A stretch of DNA of 64,000 nucleotides from Anagrus nilaparvatae (GCA_022575985.1 JAKSXM010000040.1:13720001-13784000); one strand, 5' to 3'; positions 22,448-33,060 are shown, counted from the first letter of the stretch. Numbers and translations: made by a program. The notes: a model not told the origin generated them from the sequence alone.

Positions 22448-23512
22448 GTGGGGACTGGTAATAACAAGATTGAAGCTTTTGATGGCAAGACTTGGGTACA
22501 TAAATATTTAGCAAACGTTTTATATGTCCCGTCCATTGAATATAATTTATTTTCAATGGGCGCAACTCTTACAAAAGTCAGTACATCTTTTGAAGCAAAT
22601 AATAAAATTTGTAAAATATTTAAAGATAATAAAGTTGTACTAATTGGGGAAAGATTTTCTGAGAAAAGTTTGTATATAATGAAAATAAGATTTAAAAATA
22701 TGACTCCAATTTCAGAAAATTTATTGGTTAGTGTAAATAATAATAACTCAGAAAATATTTCTCTAATTAAAAATGAAAAAGGAAATATTTTACAGTTGTG
22801 GCATGAAAGATTGATGCACCAAGATTTTACCTCAGTTAAAAAATTTTTATTAAAAAATAATATAAAATTTAATAACAAAACTCCGTTTTGTGCAGCGTGC
22901 ATACTTGGTAAAATGCATCGTATGCCCTTTCCAAAAAGTAACTCAGAAACCAAAAGGGTGAAAGAACTTCTCCACGCTGATTCATGTGGTCCAATGGAGG
23001 TCAATTCGGTCGGAAATTCAAGATATTTTTTACTTTTAAAAGATGATTTTTCTAAATTTATAAAAGTTTATTTTTTAAAATCTAAAAGTGAAACTTTTGA
23101 AAATTTAAGAAATTTTATATTAAGACTTGAAATAGAAACGGGACAAAAATTAAATACTTTACGTACCGATAACGGTTTGGAATTTATAAAAAAAAAAGTT
23201 TCTGAATTATTAAATAAATTTGCAATTAAACATGAAAAAACCGTAACGTATACACCAGAACAAAATGGTTGCGCGGAAAGAGAAAATAGGACCATTGTAG
23301 AATCAGCGCGGGCAATTCTCTTAAAAAATAAATTTAATAAAAATTTATGGGCTGAAGCTGTAAATTCAGCTGTTTATGTTTGTAATCGCACAAAAAATGT
23401 AGAATCTTTTAATAAAACTCCTTATGAAATATGGTTCGGTAAAAAAGGTAGTTATGCTCATTTTAAAGTTTTTGGTACAAAAGTTTATTCTCATATACCA
23501 AAAGAAAAATGA
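22448..23512 (+). pseudogene. Copia integrase
   Basis: A pre-integrase zinc site reads WHERLMH...FCAACILGK (HxxxxH, CxxC). The catalytic triad is visible as LHADSCGPM, RTDNGLEF and the Glu of NGCAERENR, with the NGCAERENRTI signature. The C-terminal part includes PYEIWFGKK and FKVFGTKVYSHIP. It stops at TGA 23510-23512, and the frame then continues uninterrupted to 24016, indicating a single nonsense change. This enzyme would insert element cDNA. Confidence 0.93.
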
Positions 23513-24184
23513 TTAAAATGGGATGAAAAAGCGAGTATTGGAATGTTTGTTGATTATGATGATGAAGTAAAAGGTTATAAAATTTTACTTAATGATAAAA
23601 ATAAAACAAAAATTTTTAGAGCTCGAGATATTGTTTTTGAAAACGAGTTAAGTAATTGTAATTTAAATATAAATAAGAATAAAAAAGAAGTTGAAAATTA
23701 CTTTTGTATATTTAAAGATTGTATTCGTGAAGAAATAATTAATGATAAAAATATTCCAATAAATAATGATAATAATATTGTAAATGAAGACGCATTAAAT
23801 TTGGATAACAATAATTTAGTTAATAACGAAAATTTGAACTTAAATGAAAATCTAGAATTAGAAAATAATGTAGAAAATGATTTAATTAATAATGATAATG
23901 AAAGTTTTTATGAAGAATTAAATGCAATAAATCCAAATATAATGGGTCTTCAGGATGAAATAGAAATTGAAAATATTGAGCAAAGTAATCAAAATAATCA
24001 AAATAATCAAATATAAAGATATAGCCTAAGAAATAGAAATGAAATAAGACCTCCAGTAAAATCAGATGATTACTATAATTTTTATAAAAATGAAATAAAT
24101 TTTTTACTCTTGCATGAGTCTTTTGAACCTTTAACTTATAGTGAAGCTTTAAAAAGCAAAGAATCTAATAAATGAAAAAAAGCA
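23513..24184 (+). pseudogene. Copia integrase-RT linker
   Basis: Same frame as the integrase: ASIGMFVDYDDEVKGYKI, then a long Asn/Glu-rich linker. It stops at 24014-24016. The next piece begins RYSLRNRNEIRPP and is interrupted by TGA at 24173-24175 just before KKAMSKEIDSLLENKTW, where Copia proteins normally have Trp, suggesting a TGG-to-TGA change. Confidence 0.85.
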
Positions 24185-25140
24185 ATGAGTAAAGAAATTG
24201 ATTCATTATTAGAAAATAAAACTTGGCAATTAGTTGAAAAACCTAAAAATGTAACAATTTTAAAAAATAGATGGGTTTTCAAAATAAAAAATAATTTAGA
24301 TGATAATTCAGAATTATATAAAGCTAGACTAGTTGTTAAAGGTTACCTTCAAAAACCTGGTATAGATTATAAAGAAGTTTTTAGTCCAGTAGCAGGTTAT
24401 GACTCTATTAGAATATTTTTGTCGATTGCAGCTCATAATAAAATGTATTTAAAACAATTTGATGTAAAGACTGCTTTCCTTAATGGGGAGTTAAATGAAA
24501 ATATTTATATGTATCAGCCTGAAGGTTTTATTCATGAAAATAGTAATCTAATCTGCAAACTTAATAAAAGTTTATATGGGTTAAAACAATCAGCAAAATG
24601 CAGGAATGAAAAATTTACTGAATGTTTAAAATATTTTAACTTACATGCCACAACTGCAGATCCATGTGTATTTATTAATAATGATAATAAAGAAAAATTA
24701 ATTTTAGTTTTATATGTTGACGATGGTGCTATTGCGTGTAAAAGTAGAGATAGAATTGATAAATTGATAAATCATTTAAAAGGTTTTTTCAAAATAACTG
24801 TAAGTGAAATAAATACGTTTTTAGGTATAGAAATACAAAGATTGCAAAATGGCTTAATTTTTGCTAATCAAAAGCAATTTGCACAGAAAATAATTAATAG
24901 ATTTAATATGACTACAGCCAACCCGGTTTTTATACCGGTTCATCCCCATGAAAAATTCGATGTGTTTGAAAATGATAAAATAGTAAGCAACAAAAACTAT
25001 AAGGAAGCAATTGGTAGCTTATTATTTTTATCAATGGTCACAAGACCAGATATATCATTTTCAGTGGGAGTACTTAGCAGGTATGCTGAAAATTCTACAA
25101 AAGCTCACTGGAATGGTATAAAGCGCGTTATAAAATATAT
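24185..25140 (+). pseudogene. Copia reverse transcriptase
   Basis: Begins within the conserved ALxxxWxxAMxxEIxxLxxNxTW block. FDVKTAFLNGELNENIYM (about residues 92-109) carries the first catalytic Asp, SLYGLKQSAKC follows, and LYVDDGAIACK (YVDD at about 177-180) has the catalytic Asp pair. It ends in the connection domain (GSLLFLSMVTRPDISFSVG). The RT itself has no stop, but at about 25137-25141 the sequence jumps into the middle of RNase H. Confidence 0.94.
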
Positions 25141-25481
25141 CAACAGAATCAGAATTCATAGCTGCTTGTAATACTGTACAAGAAATTATTTGGCTTGATC
25201 GATTGATAGAAGACTTAATCGGCAATGAATTAGAAAAATCAAATTTGTACATCGATAATCAAAGTACGATCAAATTAATTAAAAATCCGCAGTTTCATTG
25301 TCGCACGAAGCACATTGACATTAAATACAATTTTATTCGCGAAAAGTACAGTCTTGGTCTTTTCAAATTAGAATTTGTTAGTTCAAAAATCCAGCAAGCT
25401 GACATATTAACAAAAGGTCTTCCAAGAGAAGCTTTTGAACGTTTAAGAAAAGTGATCGGTGTGTGTAAGTGTGATTTCTAA
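25141..25481 (+). pseudogene. Copia RNase H, N-terminal part deleted
   Basis: Reads STESEFIAACNTVQEIIWL, the usual LSSTEAEYIAA block, then NQSTIKLIKNPQFHCRTKHI and QQADILTKGLP, ending VIGVCKCDF. About 60-70 residues that normally precede the STEAE block are absent, so roughly 200 bp were deleted. The start ATG at 25203 is not a true start. Confidence 0.88.
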
Positions 25482-25488
25482 GTGGGAG

Positions 25489-25751
25489 TGTTAAGAATAT
25501 ATAATATTTGTAGAAATCAAGTTTGTGTATGTGTATGTACATATATAAGAATGTTGTTACGCATGCGCAAGCGTCTTTTAATATTGTAAAGAGACCTACG
25601 AGTCTCTCTTTCAGTTTAGTCTCGTCTGGCGTCCTTATGACCCCACACCTCTCTTTATAGTCGTGTAATATTTTATAATAAAAGCTTATTTGAGATTACC
25701 TTACATTAAATGATACTTGTGTCTATTTATTATTATTACCTTTTATTAACA
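25489..25751 (+). repeat. 3' LTR of the Copia element
   Basis: Preceded by the polypurine tract AAGTGGGAG (25480-25488). A copy of the 5' LTR with about seven substitutions and lacking a 4-bp TATG-type segment present at about 21046-21049. Confidence 0.93.
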
Positions 25752-25978
25752 GGTCACCGTCAGCATTATCCTCGGTGGAGAGTTTAACGTTAGGGCTTTA
25801 GAATGGGACATGCCTACAACCAACCGCAGGGGACAAAGAGTAGTCGAAATGGTCACTAGATGTAAACTGGTGGTCCAAAATAGAGACAACGGTTGGACCT
25901 ATGCGAGTTTGAGGGGGCGTTCCTCCATACCTGATATAAACTTTGCAACAGAAGAAGCATCTAGGAGGATTGGTGACT
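25752..25978 (+). pseudogene. R1-clade LINE, rest of the endonuclease
   Basis: Continues the frame broken at 20978: VTVSIILGGEFNVRALEW (GGxFN motif with catalytic residues), TNRRGQRVVEM, then RSSIPDINFATEEASR (the PD-x-T/N-FA motif). At about 25978 it jumps directly into the start of the RT region, so the ~250 residues normally between these are missing (internal deletion). Confidence 0.82.
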
Positions 25979-26800
25979 GAAGGGAGTAATCTCTGGTATC
26001 TTGCTGGGTATGTTTAATTCTTGCTTGGTGGCGAGAGTGTTTCCGAGGGAGTGGAAGGTGGCTCGCCTCGTGCTCCTGAACAAAAAAAAGTGAGTAGCAT
26101 CCGACTTACAAACCACTGTATATTTTGAATACCATTGGCAGGGTTGATGGAGAGCATGATTCGGGCCAGACTAAGGCTAGCGATCGTTGAAGGCGGTGAT
26201 CTCTCTGAAAAACAGCACGGCTATCGCGAGGGGCATTCCACCGTGTCGTGGATACCATAATGGTAGAGAGAAAGGCCACATGTGTACCACATGCTACCAG
26301 CAACGTTGGATGTTAAAAACACTTTCAATTCGTCCGGGTGGGAAGACATCCTCCGATCTCTCGAGCAAGACTTTTGGATACCCAGATACCTGGGCAAAAT
26401 CCTAAAAGATTACCTGGGGGACCAAAGGCTGCTCTATGACATGCTTGATGGTAGGCGAGAGAGGGTTATAAGCACGGGCATCGCCAAAGCGTCCGTTCTC
26501 GGACCAGACCTGTGGAATGACTTTTACAACGGTTTGCTGCGCGTTGCTCTAATGAAAGGAGCCTCCCTGATCAGGTACGCGGATAACGTCGTTCTAACCA
26601 TAAACGTTAGGGGGAATGAAGTGGCCCAGCAGAGGCTGAATTAAGTCATGAGACAGATGAACCGCTGGATGCGCGATCACGAGCTCCAGCTTGCGGTCCC
26701 AAATACGGAGATCGTACTGCTGACTCTTCGAAGGGTACCCACTATATTTTACATATACGATTGCATAAATCCTCACTTAATCTGAACCAGGACGTCGTTA
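25979..26800 (+). pseudogene. R1-clade LINE, reverse transcriptase
   Basis: GMFN/FNSCL-like sequence, VFPREWKVARLVLLNKKK, SEKQHGYREGHST, then (26282-26644) DVKNTFNSSGWEDILRSL and an IxxGIxxxSVLGPDLWNDFYN block. The catalytic box reads RYADNVVLTI, so the normally invariant second Asp of YADD is Asn. Stops and frameshifts occur throughout. This would be the target-primed RT of an R1-type LINE; it is dead. Confidence 0.85.
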
Positions 26801-27480
26801 AAGAATGTTAAAACAACTTTTTTCAACAACTTCCTATTGACCTGCTAGCATTGAAGCGCAAATCTATATACGAAAGTGTTGAGGAGAGTGAGTGGTTTCC
26901 ACAGCTCTAATGCTATAATTAAATGGCAGGGACGATGGAACAGCGACAAAAATGGCCACTGGGCACACAGACTGATTCTGGATCTGGACGCCTGGACGGG
27001 ACGCGAATATGGGAAGGTAGATTTCTATCTGACTCAGTTCTTAACAGGTCGCGGATATTTCCGTGACATATTGAGGAAGTAGAACAAGGTAGTAAGACGA
27101 CAGTGCTTACACTGTCCGGGTGAGGTAGATATTATAGAGCACACATTCTTCGAATATGTGTGCTTCTCGGGGAGGGGGGGGCACCTGCCATTCCCGACTT
27201 GGAGGACAGATTGACTGGTCCCGGAAATGCTACGAGTCCTGAAAACTGGAACACAGTAGCAGAGTACGTGACGACCACTCTGTTGTCGAAAAAGAAGGAA
27301 GATTTTCTATCGTACAGAATCCTCCTATCTCTAGACAGGTGGAAAGCTGCGGCCAGCTTATAACTGAAAGTTATAACTGAAAACGGAGTTTTGATTTGGG
27401 GCAAACAAGAGCAAGTGGGGTTTTAAGTGTATTTACCCAGTAAGAATCTGGGACGAAGTCGGTGATCGGGTAAAGTCTCT
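26801..27480 (+). pseudogene. R1-clade LINE, C-terminal region and 3' end
   Basis: Reads WQGRWNSDKNGHWAHRLILD, then YLTQFLTGRGYFRD, then a C-x2-C...H zinc motif (CLHCPGEVDIIEHTFFE), the C-terminal CCHC-type finger typical of R1 proteins. A stop at 27080-27082 and a shift break the frame. GC-richer sequence persists to about 27480-27550, taken as the 3' UTR; the exact end is not visible. Confidence 0.75.
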
Positions 27481-27489
27481 CAGTTGTAC

Positions 27490-28346
27490 TTATATTTGTA
27501 CAACTGGGCGGTAATGGAAATTTGCGGGTTTTTAAGGCCAACACTCTATGGCTGATGCAAAATTCACATTTTTCCTTTGAAAAAAAAAAATACTCAGTTA
27601 AAGTCTGTGCTTTTGGATATAATACTTTAAGTAATGTAAATTGGATTACAAATATTTTTTATAAGATAAAAGCATATGAAGTTAAAATCATTTTAACATA
27701 ATTATAAAAACTACATGGAAATTGATTAAATAATTAACTTAAATAAAACTAAATAAATATTAATTTCTTCAATAAAATTAAATAAACACACACACACACA
27801 CACACACACACTTTAAGTTTTGATTTAAACTTTACTGAGTATACATTCCAATAGGAAATTTTACTGAACATTGTAACCAATAAAGTTTGCGAGGCTGAAA
27901 TAATCCTAACTTGTTAATGTACACGGTATGTTACTATTGAGTAACATACTCAGTAAAATATTATTCTAAATTTTAAATATTTAATATCATAATAAATAAA
28001 TTATTTTAATATCTATTTAATGCGTTATCTTTTTTGTTTTGTAAATTAAACTACCTTTGGGTTGCTAAAAATAAAAAATTATTTATTTTAATTTTAAGAA
28101 TTACAAATTAACAATAAATGATATATTTTATTATATAAAATTATTTTATATTACCTAAAAATAAGAAATGACAATAAGGTCTTTTATTCTCTCTGTTTAT
28201 TCTATTACTAAAACTTATGACTGCACATTAGAAACTTATGATTATATCTTATCTATAATATGTTTTAATACAGGATGTTCACGTGAACATTTATTAAATT
28301 ATTTATCTATCTTGAAACTAAAAATAAAGAGTATGTATTCTCTTTA
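27490..28346. other. AT-rich stretch with a (CA)n microsatellite
   Basis: A CA repeat lies at about 27786-27811. A small hairpin ATGTTACT-attg-AGTAACAT lies at about 27928-27948. The right part may be the LTR of the adjacent minus-strand Gypsy fragment, because a purine tract (minus strand AGAGAGGAGA then TGTAAAG) lies at about 28347-28358, but I could not find the LTR's other end. Confidence 0.4.
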
Positions 28347-28349
28347 CAT

Positions 28350-28470
28350 CTCCTCTCTTGGGAAAAATTGGTCCTCCAATTTATAACACTTCGGATTTTT
28401 TATGGCCTGTATTTATTTTGTAAATTGCATTTGATACTTTTTGAATTAATTTATATAGTCCGAGTCTTAA
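28350..28470 (-). pseudogene. Gypsy integrase C-terminus, distal part
   Basis: The minus strand reads LRLGLYKLIQKVSNAIYKIN, ending in SEVL and a stop near 28382. This is the end of a Gypsy pol ('G-P-F/Y' module of the integrase C-terminus). It is separated from its upstream part by the TTAA element 28471-29181; the join restores DELRLGLY. Confidence 0.78.
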
Positions 28471-29181
28471 GGCAGGCGGGTCCTTTACATACACGAGTAA
28501 AAACATGGATTTTTGTTTATATTTTTCGGACAGAAAAAATTAACTTAAACACTTGAAAATTTTTGCAAATGAAAGGAAATTTATTTAAAAATACAATTTT
28601 TTTTAATTTTTTTTTTTATAAATTAAATATGGCGTCGACATTTGCTATTTCTGAAAAAAAACGTCTGTTCAACTTGCGTGCAGTGTAGCTCAAAATCTAC
28701 TCAACCAATCATTACGAAAATTGATATAAATATTACTTATAATATTTCTAAGAATATGAATGAAAGCGATTTTGAATATTGGTTTCCAAAATTTTTTTAT
28801 TAACAAAAGAAAAGAAAAAAAAACTGAAAAATCAGTACTTTTTTTTTTGAAGTTGAATAAATTTTTAAATTTTGAAAAAATAAAAATTCTGCTCCATTCA
28901 TATGGGAAATATATGATTAAAGAAATAAAATTTTTCAGTTTCGTGTGTTTAAGATGATCCTGGCAGCCGGTAGACTGCACGCAAGCAAAAAAAGGTCTTA
29001 CGCGGTAATAGAAATCATCAGCGCCATCTATAAGTTAAAAAAAAAATATTAATAAAATTGTATTCTTTAATAAATTATCTTTCATTTGCAACAACTTTCA
29101 TGTGTCTAAGTTAATTATTTCTACTCGAAAAAATCAAACAAAAATCCCTTTTTTTTCTTGTCTGTAAAGGACCCGCCCGCC
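28471..29181. mobile_element. TTAA-flanked non-autonomous element A, 711 bp
   Basis: Inverted tips GGCAGGCGGGTCCTTTACA and, complemented at the right, GGCGGGCGGGTCCTTTACA. TTAA flanks it at 28467-28470 and 29182-29185. Removing the element and one TTAA rejoins a Gypsy integrase frame, so the duplication is real. An inner inverted pair (CTTGCGTGCAGT near 28670, ACTGCACGCAAG near 28974) adds further hairpin structure. TTAA is the target of piggyBac and Sola3 elements; the tips do not tell which. Confidence 0.85.
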
Positions 29182-29413
29182 TTAACTCATCTAATTTTTT
29201 TCGGTTTAATTTTTTTTCCATTTTCTATAAAAACCATATCCCCTGTGTTAAACTGGAAGTCCTTTCTATTTTTATCAAAAATTTTTTTATTCTTGTTATG
29301 CGATTTTTTTGTATTTTCTATTGCAATTCTTTTATCTTTTAACCAATCAGTATTTGTATTTATTTCGAATATTTTGAATCCTTTACGTCTGATAATGTTA
29401 AATATTTGTAATA
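29182..29413 (-). pseudogene. Gypsy integrase, C-terminal domain fragment
   Basis: Minus-strand frame: NTNTDWLKDKRIAIENTKKS, NKKIFDKNRKDFQFNTGDMV, FIENGKKI. This is the 'GDMVxxxN' part of Gypsy integrases. A one-base excess in the A-run after KPKK shifts the frame before the TTAA junction. Family identity with the Gypsy element at 47.6-54.7 kb is likely but not proven, as the two segments do not overlap. Confidence 0.78.
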
Positions 29414-29534
29414 GGTGAAATTGACCAAGTTCAGGCAAAATTTTTTTTAAAGTTGTTTTATTTTCCTATAATTTCGAACAATATTTTATTCCTCTTCAGG
29501 GAATTTTTCTGTATTTAAAAGATTTAATTTTTAC

Positions 29535-30030
29535 AATATTTTATATCATGATTATTCATTTATAAGAATATATGAAAAAGAATTTTTAAAAGGTTTGGAA
29601 ATGAAATCTCTGTATTTCCAATTCGATAACAAATATTACCAACAAATTAGTGGACTTCCCATGGGTCAATCATTATCTCCAATTCTAGCAGATATTGTCA
29701 TCCAAGACCTAGAAAACAATATCTTAGATATCTTTAAAAATTATATATTATCATATGCTAGATATGTTGATGACTCCATAATGATAGTCAAAAAAGACAA
29801 ATTACATCCAATTCTTGACACATTTAATAGTTTTCATCCAAAAATCCAATTTACATAAAATAATAATAGGTTAAACTTTCTACACATATTACTTATTAAA
29901 AATACTGATGGATCTGACTCTACAGATATTTATAAAAAACCAAACTTCTTAGGCAGATATTTAAACTTTCTATCTAATCATTCAACATCAACAAAAATTG
30001 GAATAATTAAAACCTACTTCATAAAATCCT
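29535..30030 (+). pseudogene. Penelope-like reverse transcriptase
   Basis: In frame from about 29550: EKEFLKGLEMKSLYFQFDNK, YYQQISGLPMGQSLSPILAD, then YARYVDDSIMIV (RYVDD at residues 56-60 counted from the ATG at 29595). After a TAA at 29856-29858 the same frame continues NRLNFLHILL, IYKKPNFLGRYLNFLSNHS, the PLE thumb motif. A shift then leads into the endonuclease frame. The RT would be telomerase-related and prime from cut DNA; this copy is broken. Confidence 0.85.
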
Positions 30031-30034
30031 CCAA

Positions 30035-30500
30035 TTGTCTGACAAAAAGTTCCACCAAAAAAACTTTCAGCAATTAAAAAATGATCTACTAATAAATAAT
30101 TTTCCCCTATATTTCATCCAAAGAAATTTCAAAAATTTTTTTAATAACAACAATAAAGACAATAACCATAGCTTAGACCCTAAACCTAAAATAGATTTAA
30201 AAAACACAATAGTTTTACCCTTCATTCCAAACATTTCCAATAACATAAAAAGTACCCTCAAGTCAAAATGCAACATAAATACAATCTTCAGAGCCCCTTT
30301 CAAACATAATCTCATTATCAAACCTAACAAAGACCCACTGAAAGAAGAAAATAATAAAAATCTCATTAAAAAAATAGATTGTAAAAACTGTAATAAAACT
30401 TATGTTGGCCGAAAAAAATAACTATTAAAAACAAGAACAGAAGAACATGAAAAAAAACATAAAATTAAAAGCTTCACTACATAACGTAATAACTAAACAC
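30035..30500 (+). pseudogene. Penelope-like GIY-YIG endonuclease domain
   Basis: Contains VLPFIPNISNNIKSTLKS, NTIFRAPFKHNLIIKPNK and then IDCKNCNKTYVGRKK, the linker cysteines and second half of the GIY-YIG core (YVG). After a TAA at 30419-30421 the same frame continues LLKTRTEEHEKKHK, matching the R..EH catalytic region. The stop and later shifts disable it. Confidence 0.82.
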
Positions 30501-30840
30501 GTTTTAGAACACAATTTTTGCATAAAAAATATAATTTTTTCAAACATTCTTTCGCCGAAATGATCTACATAGATAAACAAGGAAAAAACGCATTAAATTA
30601 TAACACTGGCTGCGATAATTTAAAAGACTCCTACAAAGCAGTTCCCATAACATAAATTTATCCAAACTTTCATTTTCTAAAATAAAAATATCATAAAAAA
30701 ATTTCTATAATTCTTTAAAATTACAGCTTACTTCAAATACTCTCAATAATTTTTCATACTGCCTGCGCAGTAACGATTTAACTATATTACACACAGTTCG
30801 CTTTTAAAACGTCTTCTAGAACAATACGTTGCACTTGACA

Positions 30841-31454
30841 AAAGCAAAACATAACATAAAAACATGTATTTTTATATATATAATCTAATTTTTATAACTT
30901 TAAGACACTTAAATAGAAATAAGTTTTTTGACCTTTTATCGAGTAAATTATGGTGTTATTTGTTTTTTTATTAACGTTTCGGTCTCTAGTTGAGACCCTT
31001 ATCAAAATCTACAAAATTAATAAAAATTTGAATATACATAAAAATTTAACTGTAAATTTATAACTAATGTTGATCTTACTTATAATATAATAATTTGGAC
31101 ATATAAATTAGGTGTGTGAAACCTAAAGTCGTAAAAAACTTAAAATCTTGATATTCATGATTAAAAAATCTGTAAAAAATATATATGCATAAAATAATTT
31201 AACCTAATATGCTTGCAATTTTTTTTAAATTACAATATTACATACCATAAGTCATTATCATATTACTTAAGTCAAATATAAAAAATCTTAGATAATAAAT
31301 ATATATGTATGTTAAAATAGTATCACAGAATGTTTGAAAAAATAAGTTAATCACAATAAATAATTGAATAAAATAATTGCAAAAATACAACAGTTATTAT
31401 AATATATTATTTTTAAGACACTTAATAAAAATGTTTATTTTATTTAATGCCAAA
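30841..31454. other. AT-rich stretch downstream of the PLE
   Basis: Apart from the hammerhead-like motif at 30973-31007, nothing was recognised. Confidence 0.45.
30973..31007 (-). ncRNA. Degenerate hammerhead-ribozyme-like motif
   Basis: On the minus strand the order is TTGATAAG, stem II GGTCTC-AACTA-GAGACC, then GAAAC. A type-I/III hammerhead core is CUGAUGAG-stem II-GAAAC, so spacing and stem are right, but core C3 is U and G8 is A, changes expected to abolish cleavage. Such motifs are known in the pseudo-LTRs of Penelope-like elements. Here it is antisense to the PLE at 29414, so it may belong to another copy. Confidence 0.5.
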
Positions 31455-31628
31455 TGTTGTAAAAGGTGATAATTAAAGGATTAATGAGGTGTAATTAATA
31501 ATAACACTGGATTCAGTAATAAACAATAAGTCACTTTATTAATAGCATAACTGCGGTATGTTGCTGCTATGAAAGCAAGACAAGCTCTGACCGCGGATGT
31601 CACTTTTAGAGTAGAGGGCGTGCATTCT

Positions 31629-31665
<37 letters not shown>

Positions 31666-31690
31666 CAATATAACATGCATTTACATAACA
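31455..31690 (-). repeat. LTR of an inverted relative of the 14.8-kb LTR family
   Basis: On the minus strand it begins TGTTATGTAAATGCATG and ends CACCTTTTACAACA. The family polypurine tract precedes it (top strand 31691-31703, TTCCACCCACCAC). It contains a TG/CA microsatellite (31631-31662) and an AATAAA-type signal. Outside the first ~15 bases it differs from the 14837 LTR, so it belongs to a different subfamily. Confidence 0.78.
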
Positions 31691-32462
31691 TTCCACCCAC
31701 CACATTTTTAATATTAAAAATGTAAATCAAGTAATGATTATGTGGTAGGATTGTTAAAAAAAAATTGATTTTAAATTGCATTACCAAAAGGCTACATAAT
31801 ATAAAAATGAATTTTGAAGGTAAACATAAAGCCTGATGGCTAAAAAATGAAATTTGACTAGAATTTAAATAAAATATAAATTTAGCAATGTAAAATCAGC
31901 AAATTACAATAATTAATACAATGAATTATAAAGTATTTAATATAAATTTGAATATGATTTTTAACTGATCTTGAGCTCCACTAACTCTACCAGACTGGCA
32001 TGAAATCCATAGACCTCAATGGTTTGTAAGACCAATGAAGCCTCAGACCACACCGCACAGTCAGTAATCACATTTATCTTTTTTTTGTAATTTGAGCAAT
32101 GTATACAGATAAATATCATTAATTTAAGCAATAATTAAATTTTATTATAAGTTCTGCAAGTAGAACTTGAAACCCAGGTTAAAAATTCTGTTTTAATTAG
32201 TTCTGCAAATAGAACTAGATACACTCCCCTCTCCTCAAAAGAAAAAAGGGGTTTCAAATCTTTGATTTGTTGCAAGAGCAAATTAACATTATAATATAAT
32301 GTATTAGCAAAAATTTTAACCCGTGGTTTAAGTTTGCATCCATGGTAATTTAAAAAAGTAGGGGTGAAGCAGCAAAAATTATAATTATAAAGTAAATAAA
32401 AAAAAGAGAAATTTTCACCACCCACCTTGCCAAATTTAAACAAAAAAATTATCAAAATTAAC
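31691..32462 (-). mobile_element. 3' interior of a minus-strand non-autonomous LTR element
   Basis: On the minus strand it carries landmarks in the same order as the 14837-19312 element: AAGGTGGGTGGTG, the GAGGAGAGGGGAGTGT block, then TTCATTGGTCTTACAAACCATTGAGG followed by the polypurine tract (compare 18675-18700). It ends abruptly at about 32462 against an opposite-oriented fragment. No coding sequence. Confidence 0.75.
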
Positions 32463-33060
32463 AAAAAAAAAAAAAATTATCACCTTTTACGACATTTGGC
32501 ATCCCTGGCTTTAAGAACCTACGGGACATGTGGATTTATTTTTTATTATTAAAAATAATAGTGTAAATTTGCATCACATGTACTTCAAGAAGTTTTTCTG
32601 AATTAGCATCACACGTGCTTCAAGAAATTTTTGTGAACTTGCATCACAGTTTAAATCTACAATATATTCATCACAAAAAATTGTTTCAATTAAAAAAGTT
32701 TATACATATTGGTGTCACGTGAAAAAACGTAAAAAATTATTAAAATTTATGTAAAGGTGATTTTATGGTGTGTTGTTGCTGTGTTTCGTTAAAATTTGCA
32801 AGCTAGATGAAAGGAAAGATTACAATAAATTTTTCTATAAAAACAAAAAAAAATTGCAAAAAAAGGATGCTATAGAAAAAATTTTGGCGCGATTTCTGCT
32901 ACCTCCCCTTCATTGCAATGTTTCACAAGATGGCAGATTAATGTTTATTTCGTCGTTATAAATGTTATAATAAATTTCGCAAGATGGCATCTTCAAATAT
33001 ACATCGTAAAAGAAAAGGAATAACAGAAGTATAAGGGAGGAGACGGCGCGCATGCGGTAT
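32463..33060 (+). mobile_element. 5' fragment of a plus-strand member of the same family
   Basis: Starts with the last ~20 bases of an LTR (TTATCACCTTTTACGACA ending at 32494, same end as the 31455 LTR), followed by TTTGGCATCCCTGG (primer site) and a leader with three CATCACA...CTTCAAGAA repeats (about 32570-32645). It contains GC-richer stretches near 32885 and 33040 similar in character to the interiors of the other copies. It truncates somewhere near 33060. Confidence 0.6.

Larger units (their letters stand above)
20979..25751 (+). mobile_element. Ty1/Copia retrotransposon, complete but inactive, 4773 bp
   Basis: LTRs of 267 bp (20979-21245) and 263 bp (25489-25751) begin TGTTAAG and end TTAACA. 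They differ by about seven substitutions and one 4-bp gap. The flanks GGTCG (20974-20978) and GGTCA (25752-25756) are a near-perfect 5-bp duplication. Deleting the element and one copy restores an open R1 endonuclease frame (MHGVTVSIILGGEF). Domain order gag-protease-integrase-RT-RNase H is that of Copia. Several stops, one frame shift and a deletion make it defective. Confidence 0.95.
29414..30840 (+). mobile_element. Penelope-like element (PLE), degenerate
   Basis: The 5' boundary at about 29414 is supported by a second copy. The same AGGTGAAATTGACCAAGTTC block starts a minus-strand copy at 47604, and the following CTATAATTTCGAACAATATT block recurs at 44340-44367 (minus). Coding parts are an RT core and a GIY-YIG endonuclease, the combination that defines Penelope-like elements. 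It is inserted next to a Gypsy integrase fragment. The 3' end is uncertain. Confidence 0.8.

Noticed and set aside
22387..23004. 205-codon minus-strand frame
   Set aside because: Shadow of the Copia protease-integrase region.
25203..25481. Independent 92-codon gene
   Set aside because: It is the C-terminal RNase H part of Copia pol, in the frame that continues from an internal deletion junction.
32569..32645. CRISPR-like spaced repeats (CATCACA...CTTCAAGAA)
   Set aside because: Only three imperfect short units in eukaryotic LTR-element sequence; no regular spacers and no cas genes.
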